From contig QYRS01000010.1 in NCBI GenBank assembly GCA_006503535.1, positions 868,001 through 932,000 on the forward strand: 64,000 bases of DNA, given 5' to 3'. Below are positions 9,642 through 22,500 of the stretch, in pieces; position 1 is the stretch's first letter, and each line of letters starts with the position of its first letter. A program made the translations under genes and the position numbers. The DNA is from Arthrinium phaeospermum. Taxonomy: Eukaryota > Ascomycota > Sordariomycetes > Amphisphaeriales > Apiosporaceae. The notes beneath the pieces are model-generated. The model was given only the letters and a program-made list of their open reading frames with translations. It searched no databases and was not told where the DNA came from.

Positions 9642-12600
9642 CACTCAGTGAAAGCGCTGGGGATTACGCTCACAGAAGACTCTGTACGAAAATCACTTGG
9701 AGCTTATTCAATGGGAGAAAAAGAGATGGTTGTTATGCTTCGTGCGAAATAGCGTTTACACATATTTGTCGTGTCATTTACGACTGTAGTCCAAAACCCA
9801 AATGGTTTGTCCGGCGGAGAAAAAGAGCATGGGCCGGGACTATGCGGGGGGCGGATTTCCGCATGTCGGATGGGCGGAAGGACGCGGAAGACGGGACGGG
9901 ATGTTGGGCATTGGAATTATTTGGCTGATGATCCAGGGTAGCACTCATCCACCGTCGACTTACCGGTAAGGGCATGAAAGATAACATTGCTTATTTCCCG
10001 ATGTGCCCCCGCAAAGAACGAAGAAAGAAGAAAACTTCTGAGCCATGTCAAACTCCTGTTTGTTAGAAACATTTCCTTCGAAATATAAACTATATACCAC
10101 CTATAACAGCAACCATTATAGCGAGAACAGGCGGCGGAATGGATGCGCAAAGGCGCGGAGGATACCGAGGATCCCCTTCGCTGTCAAAACACCACCAATA
10201 ATATGGAGAAGCTGAAATACCGACTGGATCATGGCAAGCTATTACCAAATACACGATCCACCCTGCATTATAGCGTCACGGCGACCTGCGTAGAATTTCC
10301 CGGGCGTTTGATTGATACAGGCGGCAGTCCCACATTGACGGCGGTATTTGATAGTCAAGGGGGAGGCTAGTTTCGGGTCGGAATCCATCGCGGTCTTCTC
10401 AGGAACAGCAAAGACGAGCGACGCGCAGGACTTTGCAATTTGCAGTTGTACCGAGAAGCGTCCAGTGGCAGAGAGGGCCGAGGCTCGAGGCCGTGGAAAC
10501 TGCCCACCACAATGCCTCCTTATTATGGAGAGGCGCACAGCATACGCACGGCATGCACTAGGTTCTCGAGGCTTCAGATGAGACGATGTAACCAGAAACA
10601 CAGCTGGCGAGCCAGCTACCCGATCCGTCACGATGGTCCACCGGCGCGCGTGCGCAGTTCCAGTACCCGTTGCACAAGCATGCTCGGTTGTCGGGAGTCT
10701 GTCGGCCGGTTGCGGCGGTTCCTGACTTGTTTGTCTGCTTCTACCTAGTAGGTACCAATTCGGGCAGCCTGTCAAGTGTCAGTGTGTCACCGTCGTCGCA
10801 CACCTACCCGAACGGGTGCGTCAAGCCATCCCGAGGGCTCGGGTTGGGTTTTCGCCAAGAAGTAGTGCAAACTTGACAGCTTCTGTGCGCAAGAACTGAG
10901 AGTACTGATGAGACGACTTAAGGTAGCCTGCCAGCCGGCACGCGCCGGAGGAACATTCTCTCTCGTCCGAAAGTGGCATTGTCCATCTGTTCGTTCTCGA
11001 TACGACTATGTATGCCGTGGTATCTACCACTACTACTACATGGTACTGCTACGACGCAACAATATCCGGCCAACAAAGAGTCGAGACTATCCCATTGGAG
11101 GATTCAGTCATAGCGGTCTCCTCATGGTGGAGCATATGAGGTGGCTCGGAAACCTGGACCGATCTGCACCTATTCGACGACAATACAACATAAGGGGGTA
11201 GGGCTCCAGGATCTCAGCCAGAATTTTACCATGTATGGCAGGATTGCTCTGACGCTTCAGAAACAGCATGGGAAGTGGTATGTAGTGACGAGCTTCTGTG
11301 AAGCCAGTCGACAGGCGCCGCACGCGGGTGCGCATTGTTGTCACAGGATATGAGGCGCGATCTACAAGTGCTGTTATACCTGCTTGTGTCGTTCTTATTC
11401 CTCTGCTATGATCGGCGGCGGATGAGCCCGCCTGTTGAGTTAGCCAAAGTGAGAAGACCGGTTTCCCTAGCAAGTAGCATCCAGAAGATTGAGGGGTAAC
11501 ATTGACAGGAGGAGTGTTGGAGTCAGCAAGAATTCTGAAACAAGCGACGACCAGTGCTAGCTCATTTCTCTTTTGAACGTATTAGCGGGGCCTGTACCTA
11601 GACCGATGCAGAAAATAAAAAACCCCCTGGCACCGGGAGGGGTTGCACTCTCGGGAGGGTCATAGCGGACTTTGTTGCTGGGCTGGGAAGCGGAGCCCGA
11701 CTTTTGCCAAGTGCAAGGTCAATCCAAGATTCGTCGCTTCCTCTAGTTATTAGCACCTCTAGCAATACCGAGAAGCCTGGGACCCTTAGCCTGAGAAATC
11801 GGTATCACCTCGAAATTGTTGCACAGGTGCCGAACAATCACCAGGATTGCAGCAGGACTGGCCACCGTTCAATCTCTCCTCGAGTGTCATCCGATGTCGA
11901 AGTATCGATTGCGCACGCTGCTGCTGCAGGGGATGTGATGGGGGATACCATTCCTGCATCCCCTCCCAGATGCAAGCCTCTATGCAATTCTGTGGGTGGC
12001 GGAACATTATTTAGCGTGAAACTCGACTTACACATGCCAGGCTTCCCAATTCCAACTCGACTGCTGGGATAGTACATGAGAATACAGAAGCTGGTCAAGG
12101 TGAGCCAGCCTCCTTTAAAGCTGAATGTCAAGTATCCGTCGGCACCCGGGATCTTGTCGACGGTGGCGGTCTCGGCTCAGCTGTCGTTGCAACCCACCCA
12201 CCACATTGGCATGCAATGAAGTTGGCGTAGGAAATGACAAGCGCCCAGGCGCACTTAAGTACAAAGCCCCCGTTAACCTCTCGTACTATGTAGCTCGTGG
12301 GGAAGCACGGTGCTGTCTATAGCTGCCGCGCTCAGTTCGGACGGCGGCAGCGGTCAGTGGTAGTGTGATGATTATACATACCAACGACCGGTGGATTGGT
12401 CAGTGATAAGACAGCACTGGCCCGGCACCCCCCGGGCGTCCCAGCATATCTAACCAATCGTCTTAGTCCGGAACAATTATTGCATAACAGGCCTGCATGC
12501 ATGTCGACAGGGAACACGGGTTGATCTACACATCCACCGGCTCCTGGCGAGCTGGGTCTTTTGCCTTTCCTATACTAGTAGGCTTAGCCCCTCGGCCAGA

Positions 12601-13096
12601 AGACCCGGCGTGCGTACTGAAAGGAGTGGCATGGGATGCTTTCCGGCCTGCCGAAGCAGGCACACGAGCCTGCACAAGTTGTATTCGGACGCAGAGACGT
12701 GCAGACACAGCTCCAGTCCCAAAGCGTTATGATCGCCCAGACTGGTTCCTGTGCAGGGTTTCTTCTCGACGAGCTCCATCCTCTGCTACCCCTTCCAGGA
12801 CAAGGTCACAAGTCACGGCCTCTTCCTGCTTGTACTGTACATGCTATAGCCTCGGGAAGGCATGGTCCTTTTCTCTTCACCACATGGCTGGCATGGGCCA
12901 GTCCAGTTGCTGGTTCCACTCGTCTGGAACGATCCTTTCCCATGCGTCTGCTTCCCCGGGCTGCTCTAGACTATATGTATGAATGGGGACGCTCTCCATC
13001 CTTTCCTTTCCTATAAGCTTTACACCGTCTCGTCGTCACTCGTTTCTCCCCGGCTCCCCAACCCAAGATCGGTGCAACACTCTCATCGAACATCAG
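9642..13096. other. Gene-poor intergenic region (3.45 kb)
   Basis: Only short, overlapping frames occur on both strands, none with a domain, signal peptide or convincing start and splice context. The last few hundred bases before 13097 are C/T-rich and are probably the promoter and leader of the rhodopsin-like gene. A GC-rich near-palindrome at about 11620-11645 has imperfect pairing. I see no tRNA, transposase remnant or long repeat. Confidence 0.5.
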
Positions 13097-14556
13097 ATGG
13101 CGGCCCAGGACCCCACGATTTCGACAGAAAACAATGGCTTTCCTTTGCTTGTAACGTCCGTTGTTTTCTTAACTCTAACATGGACCTCCGTTTCCTTGAG
13201 GGCATACGTGAGGGCCATCATGTTAAACGGATTCCAAGCAGATGACTGGCTCATGCTGGTCGGTCAGGTAAGGACCACTCACTTCCCCCTTCCCCCTTTC
13301 CCCCTTTCGGACGAGGTAACTGATGGAGGACCACCCAGATCATCTTCACCATATCATGCGCCTTCATATTGGCCGGATACGCCGCGGGCTTGGGTCGACA
13401 TAATAAATCTCTCGACCAGCCAAGCGAGATCATAGCTCTCGAATTCCAGGCCCTCGCCACTGCAACATATGTCCTGGACATGATGTTCATCAAGCTATCG
13501 ATCGGCATATTTCTTCTGCGACTCGCTACCCAGAAACGGTACAGGTACCTGATCTGGGGAAGCATCGTGGTCATCACCCTCTGGAGCTTGGCATTGTTCT
13601 TCTGGAACCTGTTTCAGTGCAACCCAGTCCCAGCCCAATGGGATTATACCATCCTCGAACGAGACCCAAGCGCCCATTGCGCTTCTGGCGAGGAGATTGT
13701 TAGCGCTGCCTATGCCCTTTCAGTCATGAACATCCTTTCGGACTGGCTGTACGCCCTGATTCCAATCCCTATTGTCTGGAACGTCAAGATGACGACGCAA
13801 GCGAAATTCACCGTGGTTTTGATTTTAAGCATGGGCGTGTTTGCAAGCATTGCAACATTGATCCGTCTGAAGTTTCTGGCCGATCTTACCGACTTGAGTG
13901 ATATCCTCTGTAAGCCGTACTCTCGTTCCCCTGGAGGCTCATGGGCATTGTTTGGCTAATCTTCTTTTCTCCCAGATGGCGGCACCGATTCCATGGTGTG
14001 GACATTAGTAGAGCCCGGCGTGGCAATCATAGCATCGAGTCTGGTCACCATTCGCCCGTTGCTTCGCGCGTGGAAGATCAAGGGTTTCACCTCGAGCGGA
14101 GGCAGCAAACAAACCGGCCCTTTCAGCAACGGACAGGGGAAATCGCAGGCGAATCGATCGAACGGCGGCATGCCTGGCTTTGGATCTAGGGACGTCACAT
14201 TGGTCGATCTTGAACTGGGGCACTCTAGGAACAAGTCTGGCGATTTTGGCAACACGACTCATATCACTAGCCGTTCTAGGATGTCGTACATGTCGCGCAT
14301 CTCCGAGAGGGCCGACCAATCGTCCCGCCCGGATTCTTTCGACGCCACTGTCACCCGCCGCATCGAAATCAGCAGCGAGCCGTCCGCTCAGCAGTCGCCA
14401 GCAACAGGGGAGACCCGAGAGACCTTCCTCGACGGCCAGTCCCCGAGCTCATCTACGATAGAGCTCACGCCAGAAACGAAACATCATGCACGGAGCAACA
14501 GCGATAGGTCGCGGGGGTTTTCGCTCGACAAATCACGGGGATTCTCGCGCCGGTGA
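13097..14556 (+). CDS. Rhodopsin-like seven-helix membrane protein (fungal rhodopsin_dom / PTH11-related)
   Basis: Three exons: 13097-13267, 13339-13909 and 13976-14556. Introns are 71 nt (GTAAGG...CCCAG) and 66 nt (GTAAGC...CCCAG). The total is 440 aa. The second join creates DILYGGTDSMVWTLVEPG, matching the conserved YxxTDxxxWxxxE segment of this family. Seven hydrophobic helices run from LLVTSVVFLTLTW through VEPGVAIIASSLVTI. The loop after helix 1 has LNGFQADDWLML, the usual ADDW motif. Cys residues sit in FQCNPVPAQWD and HCASGEE, as in the extracellular loop of relatives. The C-terminal 150 residues are a Ser-rich cytoplasmic tail. No CFEM domain is present. Related PTH11 proteins are plasma-membrane receptors for surface cues, but ligand and role here are unknown. 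Confidence 0.85.
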
Positions 14557-15784
14557 CAGCCCGATAAGCAAGGGGTAAAAAGAAAAAGATTGTACAGAAA
14601 AATGGTTGCATTATCCAGTCTACAGGTATGAAGTACTTGTGGATGAGAGTGTACCATTGGACACTTGGCGAATGACTAAATATATTACGACTGCCTTCAC
14701 GACGAGATTATAAGCTGCGTTTCTGGGACAGCCATTTGGCTTGCTGGCGTAATGGATAAAACAGATACCCCCTTTTGGATTCGGATTTATGATCCTCGAA
14801 ATCAAAATAGCATTTCCTCCCCAAAGTTCATTCCAAGCTTGAAGAAAGTCGGACAGGTGCTCCCGCTCCAGTAGTCCCTTGACAGTCTTTTGCTGACCTC
14901 TCGCCTCCTCGTGATGTACATGTCCCCAATTGATTGAGCATACCACCATCGTCGCCAGGATACCCAATGCTGAGAATTATACGACTTTGCATGTTTCCAA
15001 TTTACCCGACATCGCGCCTTACCGTAATCAACAGCCCGTTTGCCTGTTTCGGCCGCAGAAACACTTCTTATCACGCAGCATAAGACTGCTGCTACCCTCG
15101 GCAGGGGTAAGCGATGCACCAAGCCTTTGTCATTTTCGCAATCCCGGCCCCCCGGTGAGGCAAAGCATCCCAAAACAGCCATACATTCGACATGGAGGGA
15201 ATGGCATGCAATACTATCCTTCAGTTATATACCTGCCACCAACCATCCATCCCCACTAGGAATGCCATCCTAGGCGCATAAGGCCCTGAGTTCCATGCTG
15301 GGACGGAAATGGTTCGCCGTTCTGATGGCGCAATGAACCAAAACACGATAGGTGTTGCCCGTATTGGTGTCGACAAGCATGTGACGCAGATACTGTTTGT
15401 ACGGTCCCGCTCCGTGATGCAAGCGCTGAATGCCAGTAATGGCGCATGCTCTATCCTTGCCCGTAAGTCGAGGTCTAATCATGTGAATAGTCAGAGTTTG
15501 GGCTTCAGAAAGAGGAAATGGCCCACACCCTCGGGCAGAGCACGTCGAATGCAACCAACGGTAAACATCAGGGCATACGACATCATCGTCGAGTAGGGGT
15601 ATCAAGTTCGGATTTGGTAATTTCTTATGAAGCCTCTATGTAAAACTGCTTCGTGTCGTGAGCCTTTCCCGAGTAGGCCAGCGAAACCTTTACAGTCATG
15701 CCTGTCATGCAAAAATGTCTATAGCGCTTGTGACTGTTATGAAATAACAACCAGGAAGTTGACATTTCGAGAATGTCAACTGAA
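14557..15784. other. Intergenic, convergent gene ends
   Basis: Between the 3' ends of the rhodopsin-like gene (plus) and RPC4 (minus). Short frames on both strands show no domain. No gene supported. Confidence 0.5.
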
Positions 15785-17451
15785 TTACAGACCTGCCGGA
15801 TCGCATAAGCCGTATTCCTCCAGATCCGGATTCCAGTCCTCTTCCTCGCCAAGTATGGGTGCTGCAACGAATTTGTTGTACACCTTGCCCATGCCGGTGG
15901 CTTTCCCCTGACCACCGGCCGCATCGTTCTCGGGCTCGTCGACAATGATGGCAGTTGTCAAAAAGCCAGTCTCCGTTCCCAAGCGGAGCTCGTAAGGCAT
16001 GCCACCCCAGTCCAATTCGACCTTGCCGGACTTTCGCACGTTCAGTTTACCGATGAAACCGCCCTCGGCCGGCCAGGCAGATGCGGACGGCGCAGGTGTC
16101 TTGGCATTCGTCTTAGCCCCCTTGTTATTTCCTGGGGCACCGTCGACCTCTACTAGATCGTCGTTCTCCGAGACCCTGGAAAGAGGAGGAAGGATGGGAG
16201 GGAACTGGAACAGGTACAGGCGGCCGTCTCTTTCATGACCATGCTCTTCCTCGCCAGGCTGTGAAACGTTGAGCTCTTCCATGAGCGCTCTGGTATCGGC
16301 AATAGAGAACTGAGTCTCGAGATCTTGCATGACCTTCTCGCGTTTTCTCTCCTTGGCCAAGTCGCGTGCGTCCAGGTCCTCTGGCTTGGGTTTCTTCTTC
16401 AGCTCTGGCGAAGGAGGCGCTTCTGGCTTGGCAGGGATGTTATCGATGTCCATTGCATCTTCCATCTCTGTTCCAGGTTCCGGCTTGACCCTGACATCTT
16501 CGGGGTTTGCGGGTGCAGCGTGCCATAGCTCTTCGTCCTTGGCCGCGGACAGTTCAGCATCCTTTTCGCGTAACATCTCCGCGCGCAGATCAGTATACGT
16601 CTCTTCGTCATCATCTTGCTGCTCTTCCGCCTCGAGCTCCGCGGTTGTTGCCACCTTGAGGTCCTCTTTCTTGTGTTCTACTCGTGGAATGCTGTAAGGC
16701 ATCGAACCAGACGATCTTTGAGAACCACCGTAAGTCGACTCAGGAGGGGCGTCGTCGCGCAGTTGATCGATATTGACTCGGACATCATTCGCGCGTCGGT
16801 CCATGTATCTGGGGAAACCTTCTGGCTTCTCACCTCCTCTAAAGTTGGAGCCGCCCGGTCCGCTTCTACCATAGCCGCTGTAGCCACCGGATGCGCCGCC
16901 GTATTTGACGCCATCTGCCAAGGGGTTAGTGAGCTGTGGTTCAGGCGCGGGGCGTCTCTCGCATATGATAACGTACCACCTGGGACTGCGGAAAAGGGTC
17001 CATGGCCGGTGACGGTTCGCCGGACCATGCCACCTCTTGAAGAGTCACCACCTCGGCCACCCCTGCCGCCTCTGCGGGCTCTACGATCGGCATCGCGCTG
17101 CTCTCGTTCCTCCATTTTTATCTTCGCCGCCAAGTCTTTTTCTCTTTGCTCCTCCAGCTGCGCTCGGTCGCCAGAGTTTCGTCGTCGAGCTCGGGGCTTG
17201 AACTTCGGTCCAGCTCTGGTGCTGGGCGCAGGAGTAGCCGATTGCGAGCCATCAGCGCGCCCAGGGATATTCGAGGCAGGAGCGTCTGCCTGGGCTGTAG
17301 GTGGCACATCGGTTGCCCCGGTGTCGTCGGCATTTTCAGGAGTCGCGACAGGTGTCGAGGCAGCAACGGCAGAGCCACCTCTGGCAGCGGCGCCTCCGCG
17401 GCCACCTCGGGCAGCTCCCCGCGCTCCAGCACGCGAACCACGAGGAGGCAT
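15785..17451 (-). CDS. RPC53: DNA-directed RNA polymerase III subunit RPC4
   Basis: RPC4/Rpc53 pairs with Rpc37 to form the TFIIF-like module of RNA polymerase III, used in termination and reinitiation on tRNA and 5S genes. Two exons: 17451-16977 and 16914-15785, joined across a 62-nt intron (GTACGT...CACTAACC...GGCAG), giving 534 aa. The N-terminus is rich in Arg-Gly repeats. Then comes a KFKPRARRR motif typical of the family, a charged middle, and the conserved C-terminal RPC4 domain (GRLYLFQFPPILP, then GFIGKLNVRKSGKVELDWGG), ending with the NKFVAAPILGEEEDWNPDLE region. The join makes SAVPGDGVKYGG. The divergent RGG-rich start is low complexity but is continuous with the domain. UreD lies upstream on the same strand, with no functional link. 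Confidence 0.92.
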
Positions 17452-17910
17452 ATTTGTTATACCATTGGAAGCAATAGAAGGTGCAGGTGGAAAGAGCTTG
17501 GCGCAATCACGAATTCAGGTGAGAAGCAGAAGAAGCGACTAAGATGGATTATTCGAGTACTCGATGCGGCATGTGGGGTGCTTGCCCAAAAAAAGTCCTG
17601 GCCGACTTGCACAATCAACTAACCGATGGTGGGGGATAAGCTTCAAGACGTTATGCCACGCTTTACCGCCTGCTTGCCGGAATGCAGTCCGTTGTATCAG
17701 TCACCGATACTTTCATGACTGTTTGAACTCGCGATAAGAAAGAATTTAGGTTAGTCATTCATGCAGTACAGTATTCTCATGAAGTGAAAAGAAGGAAATC
17801 TGAAGCGTGGTCGGTTTGCACACCGTATTCTGTGTTGTATTGTGCAGGTATGATCTCCAGGCCACTCACCACAACTTGACCTCCATGATACTACATAGGT
17901 TCACTGTAGT
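17452..17910. other. Intergenic, RPC4 promoter side
   Basis: About 460 bp between the 3' end of ureD and the start of RPC4, both minus strand. Nothing recognised beyond presumed promoter and terminator sequence. Confidence 0.5.
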
Positions 17911-18897
17911 TCACCGGACACATAGGAGAGCATCTTCTCCAAAATTCCGCTGAAGACTGGCTTCCTGTGCCAGCATTGAACCGATCCAGTTTCGCCCAGC
18001 CTCAACAGTTGCCGCCCCAAACTTGATCACCACACAACTCCTTACGTTGGCGGCCGACCAGAGAAGGCCATCCTGGATTTCTTGTTGAATCCTCCCCGCT
18101 CGCCAACTTTCAAGGGCAGATCGTTCCGCGCCCTCTTCTTTCTCTGCTGCTGTGCGGAAGTCCCTGGCCCCTATTCGGGGCAAAGCTGAGAATTCGGCGA
18201 GGAAGAATTCGCCTAGGCTTTGGGTCAAGGGGCCTCGTAAGATCAAGGTACCGAAAATTGCATGACCATGCATCGTTCCCCGTAGAGGCATTGGATGGGC
18301 GGACTCGGAAGTCCCGTCAAGTAGAACAGTATCCCGCACAAGCAGTCTGTCCTTCAGGCCTGTGACCTGGTTCCTGCACCATATCTCGTTGCGGCCTGTC
18401 CATTTCAAGAGGTCCCAATTCTCACCCCGCGCAGCACGACCATGTGTGACCCAATCTAGTAGACACAGGGAAGCACTGCCGTTGAGATGGAATATCTGGG
18501 TTTGTTCATAAAGACTGCCTTCAAAGGGTTGTACTGGGTCTGGCAGGAGACACAATGCTGCGCCGTCTTGAAGGTTGACCGAGAGCTTCTGGCGCGTAAT
18601 GGTGCCAGGAATGGCAGGCTTGAAGATCTTGGTATGTCCCTGGGTCACAACACTGAGGCGGGCAAAGGGCTGTACATCAATTTTGAGATTGACCTGATCG
18701 CCTCCCACAAGACCGCCCCCATAAGACAGCAGAAATACCACGACACTCTGCTGGGTAGCCTTGACGGTAGGAGATATAAGCTTCAGAGGATACTGGTAGG
18801 TGATACTTTCCAGGGCCGAAACATCGTGTGGCAGGAGCTTGACCACGATGTGCCCTTCGCCAGCGGCAGATGCTGATTTGGGAAATGGAGAGATCAT
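17911..18897 (-). CDS. ureD: Urease accessory protein UreD
   Basis: UreD is the scaffold that docks on apo-urease and, with UreF and UreG, directs nickel into the active site. The frame is a single exon of 328 aa with an ATG at 18897, close to the usual eukaryotic UreD length. Family marks visible are SYGGGLVGGDQVNLKIDV (the GG(L/M)xxGD motif) around residue 60, TQGHTKIFKP, LPDPVQPFEGSLYEQ, and LDWVTHGRAARGENW. There are no introns or signal peptide, as expected for a cytosolic chaperone. Urease itself and the other accessory genes are not in this window, as is normal for fungi, where they are scattered. Confidence 0.94.
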   Translation of the reverse strand: MISPFPKSASAAGEGHIVVKLLPHDVSALESITYQYPLKLISPTVKATQQSVVVFLLSYGGGLVGGDQVNLKIDVQPFARLSVVTQGHTKIFKPAIPGTITRQKLSVNLQDGAALCLLPDPVQPFEGSLYEQTQIFHLNGSASLCLLDWVTHGRAARGENWDLLKWTGRNEIWCRNQVTGLKDRLLVRDTVLLDGTSESAHPMPLRGTMHGHAIFGTLILRGPLTQSLGEFFLAEFSALPRIGARDFRTAAEKEEGAERSALESWRAGRIQQEIQDGLLWSAANVRSCVVIKFGAATVEAGRNWIGSMLAQEASLQRNFGEDALLCVR

Positions 18898-19595
18898 GGT
18901 ATGGGTTGAGGGTTAATTGATAACGCAGTTCAACTGTAACAGCCCCCCGCAACCTCGACTTCAGAGTAGATTGGTTAAGCTTGCCTGGCTGACACTGGTT
19001 TATGAGATCCGCCGAGCTGCATACATTGCCCATGAACGCAGTTCTAAGGACTCGCGAGGGACTCGCTCTGGATACATACCTAAACCCGCAGGCTATCTTC
19101 AGATGGGGCATAACCTGAGGTCATATCTTTGGATGCAATGATTGATCAATTCAATCGATTGAACTCACAGAGTTAAAACTGCGCCAGATACCTGCCCTTC
19201 TGGGCTAAGGCCGAGATGTAGTCCCGTATATTATCATGTACATAGTGCTACACGTAAAATGTACTTTACTTGGGAAATTTGGGCCAGAAAGGTTACTTCT
19301 GGTGTATTACGGAGTAATGTGTGCCATTTTGGCAGGGGCAAGCTTGGCCCGGAACAGGAAGGGGGGCCTGGAGCCTTAAGCTTACAAGTAGGCGCGTCGT
19401 TCTCAAGACTGGCAGAGCTAATAATCTCTCCACCAATTTTGGCCAGCTTCCTAATAAACACGTCTTGTCTCATCCCCACCAAACCTTGTACGAATCCGTC
19501 CATGTTAATGACCCCGACGCGCAACTCGTAATAATCGCGCCAACAACCCCATTCTATCCATTGAAATGATCGCATACCATAGCATACATCGTTAA
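18898..19595. promoter_or_regulatory. Divergent promoter region ureD / SCC3
   Basis: About 700 bp between the start codons of ureD (minus) and SCC3 (plus), so it must hold both promoters. No specific regulator site identified. Confidence 0.4.
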
Positions 19596-22500
19596 ATGCC
19601 ACAGTCACGAGCGCCCCTCATGGAGAGCTCAGATAACAACGCGACGCCCACCCCGTCGGCGGCCGACTCGCGACGACGATCAGGACGCGTCGTCAAGGCC
19701 CCCAGAAAATATTCACCCGAAGCAACCCAAGGCGCCACGTCGAAGCGCAAGAGGGATCAGGAAAACGACGACGAGGATGGAGAGAACGAGAACCCCGACC
19801 AGGCAGATGCCGAAGAGGCTACCGACGATGACATGGACGAAGACCAGAGCGCAGACGAGGACCAGGAGCGCGCATCGAGAAAGTCAAAAGCAAAACCCAA
19901 GAAGCCAGCTGCCAAAAGAGCCAAGGTGAACGGCAATGCGCCCCCCGCCGGTGCATCTAACGACGCACCTGCGCCGGCCCTGCGACTGGCGAGCAGACCC
20001 AAGAAGAATGTTCGAGTAGCGATTGCGCGACGCGACGGAGATGGCCTCTACGGTAGGACTTATGCCGCCCACAACAAACGTTCTGAACCCAATGCTAACG
20101 CGCTGCGCAGCCGAAATATTCGCGTCTGGCGACTCCTCCGATGATGTAGCTTCCCACTGGTTCCAGCGCTACCAACAGAATGAGGCACAAGCTCTGACAG
20201 ATTTGATGAACTGCGTGCTCCTCGCCGCTGGATGCGATCAGCAATTGACCGAGGACGACATCCAGGACCCCGAGAACTCAGCAAACAAGTTGTCGGAGCT
20301 TGAAGAAGCCTATGAGCAGACCAGCATTTCCGACTATCCCCTGATCTCGAGAGCCAAAAGCAGCAAGAACTTCCGCGAGCAGCTTGTGGGTTTCTTTGAT
20401 TCGCTTGTTAGTCTCATCCACCAGACGGATGTGTTGTACACAGACGACAGTCTCTTGGAAAATGTTCAGAGATGGGTTGGAACCATGTCGTCTTCGGCAC
20501 TGCGGCCCTTCCGGCACACAGCCACCACCGTCGGGCTGGCACTTCTCACGGCTCTGATTGATGTGACGAAGCAACTAGATGAGCGCATCAGCAAATCGAA
20601 TTCGTCTCTTCAGGCCGAAGCCACACGCAGAAGCAAGAACAAGACCCTAGTTGCGAGTACCCAGAAAGCCTTGGACGCAGCCAACCAGAACCGCCATATC
20701 ATTGACGAAAAGGTTAAGGATCTTTTCAACATTGTATTCGTCCATCGGTACCGTGATATCGATTTCAAGATCCGTTCGGAGTGTGTCGAGGCACTTGGAA
20801 CATGGATTTGCACCTTGCCTACCGTTTACATGGCCCCAGAGTATCTACGCTACCTGGGCTGGCTCTTGTCCGACGTTGCCGTAGCCACTCGCCACGAAGT
20901 ATTGAAACAACTTGGCAGGGTTCTGAAGCGCGATGCGGATAAGCTTGCCCATTTCATTGACCGTTTCAGACCGCGTCTGGTTGAAATGGCTACTACAGAT
21001 GCCGACATTGGTGTGCGTGTCGCTGCCATAGCTGTCGTGGACATTCTCAGATCTTCAGGCATGCTAGATCCAGAAGAGGTCGATGCTGTCTGTAAGTTAC
21101 TGTTTGACACCGAAGCCAGAATTCGCAAGGCCGTTGTCCCCTTCTTCGCCGCCCTCGTTGAAGAGTTTGTCGACAGCAAGGTGGACGAGATTGGCGGTAG
21201 CGATGCCATTGACGATGTCTTTGGTGATGAAGACGAAGAAAACATGGAGTCTCTCCGGAGAGACTGGATCCAAATCAAGGCGCTCGCCGAGAATCTTGCG
21301 GTCTATAACTCGCAACTCGACGAGGAGCAGGATGAGATCCGACACGGTTTGGACGTTGCTGCCGACGTGGTCAACGCGAACGTACCGGAGACACGTATCG
21401 CTCTGGCTACACAAGCCTTGTATGAGAAAATGGCAGAAATCAACAACTGGCAGGTCCTCGCTGGGTACCTCCTCTTCGACCACACAACGAGCTCGCGATC
21501 TAAGAAGTCGAAAACGAACTCGGTAGAAGCAGCCATAAGGGACGCCGTCGCCCCGAAACCCGCCGAAGAAGCTATACTGTTAGAGGTCCTTGCTACTGCT
21601 GTGCGGGAAAGCCTTGTGCAAAGTGGCGGCGATCATGACAAAACAAGGCGAAGACCAGGCAGACTTGATGCTGACGCGCAAGAGGACTCTGGCGTACAGC
21701 TGGCTACGATCATCCCCAGCCTGCTCAACAAATTCGGTTCGGACCCGTACGTTGCCGGCACCATCCTCCGCTTAGAGCATTACCTTGATCTGGACGTGTT
21801 CCAGCAATTGCGCCAGAACGCAGCAACTTACGACAAGCTCTTGGACGAGGCCACCACACAGTTCAGCCGCCACGTCGACCAAAGTGTGCTCAATGAGGCA
21901 GCTACAACATTCATTCACGCCCGGCAGTACGAGGAGCTTGAAGAGCTTGTCGACAGCAAGCTTTCAAGCCTGTGGGATAACTCAATCAACTCGTTACGGA
22001 ACTTTGAGAAGACGTGCGAGCTCAGTGTACGCGGAAACCTGGACCGTGCAGCGCTTATAGAGCTCGCCAACGTTCTGAAGAAAATTGGAAAGCTGGCGAT
22101 GGTAGCCGACTGCGTAGAAGTCCTCGAAACGCCCGGAAGCTCGAGCGACTTTAGCGATCCTCCTATCAAGCTTCTGGTAGGCATCGTGCACAGAGGATTC
22201 CTCCAAGAGCCTGACGATGATCTCGACGACCCCGAAGATGAAGTTGTGGCCTTCGCCATCAAATGCTGTCAGTTCTATCTGATGTGGAAAGTTCGCAGGG
22301 TACAAGCGACTGTACAAAACGAGGAGGACTTTGCCGATGATGACATCAACCAACTGGTAGCACTCCGCAAGGAGCTTGTGCACAACCTTATCAAGACACT
22401 GTCGTCCCGCGGATTCAACGATGATCTACGGCTCTCGAGCACCGGCAGCGCGTGCGATTGCTGCGCCATGTTTGTGTTCCTGCGCCCAGTAGTGGAGGGA

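Noticed and set aside
10242..10775. 177-codon minus-strand frame
   Set aside because: No domain, biased composition, overlapped by several other frames in a gene-poor gap.
11620..11645. GC-rich near-palindrome resembling a terminator
   Set aside because: Pairing is imperfect and factor-independent hairpin terminators do not apply to fungal Pol II genes.
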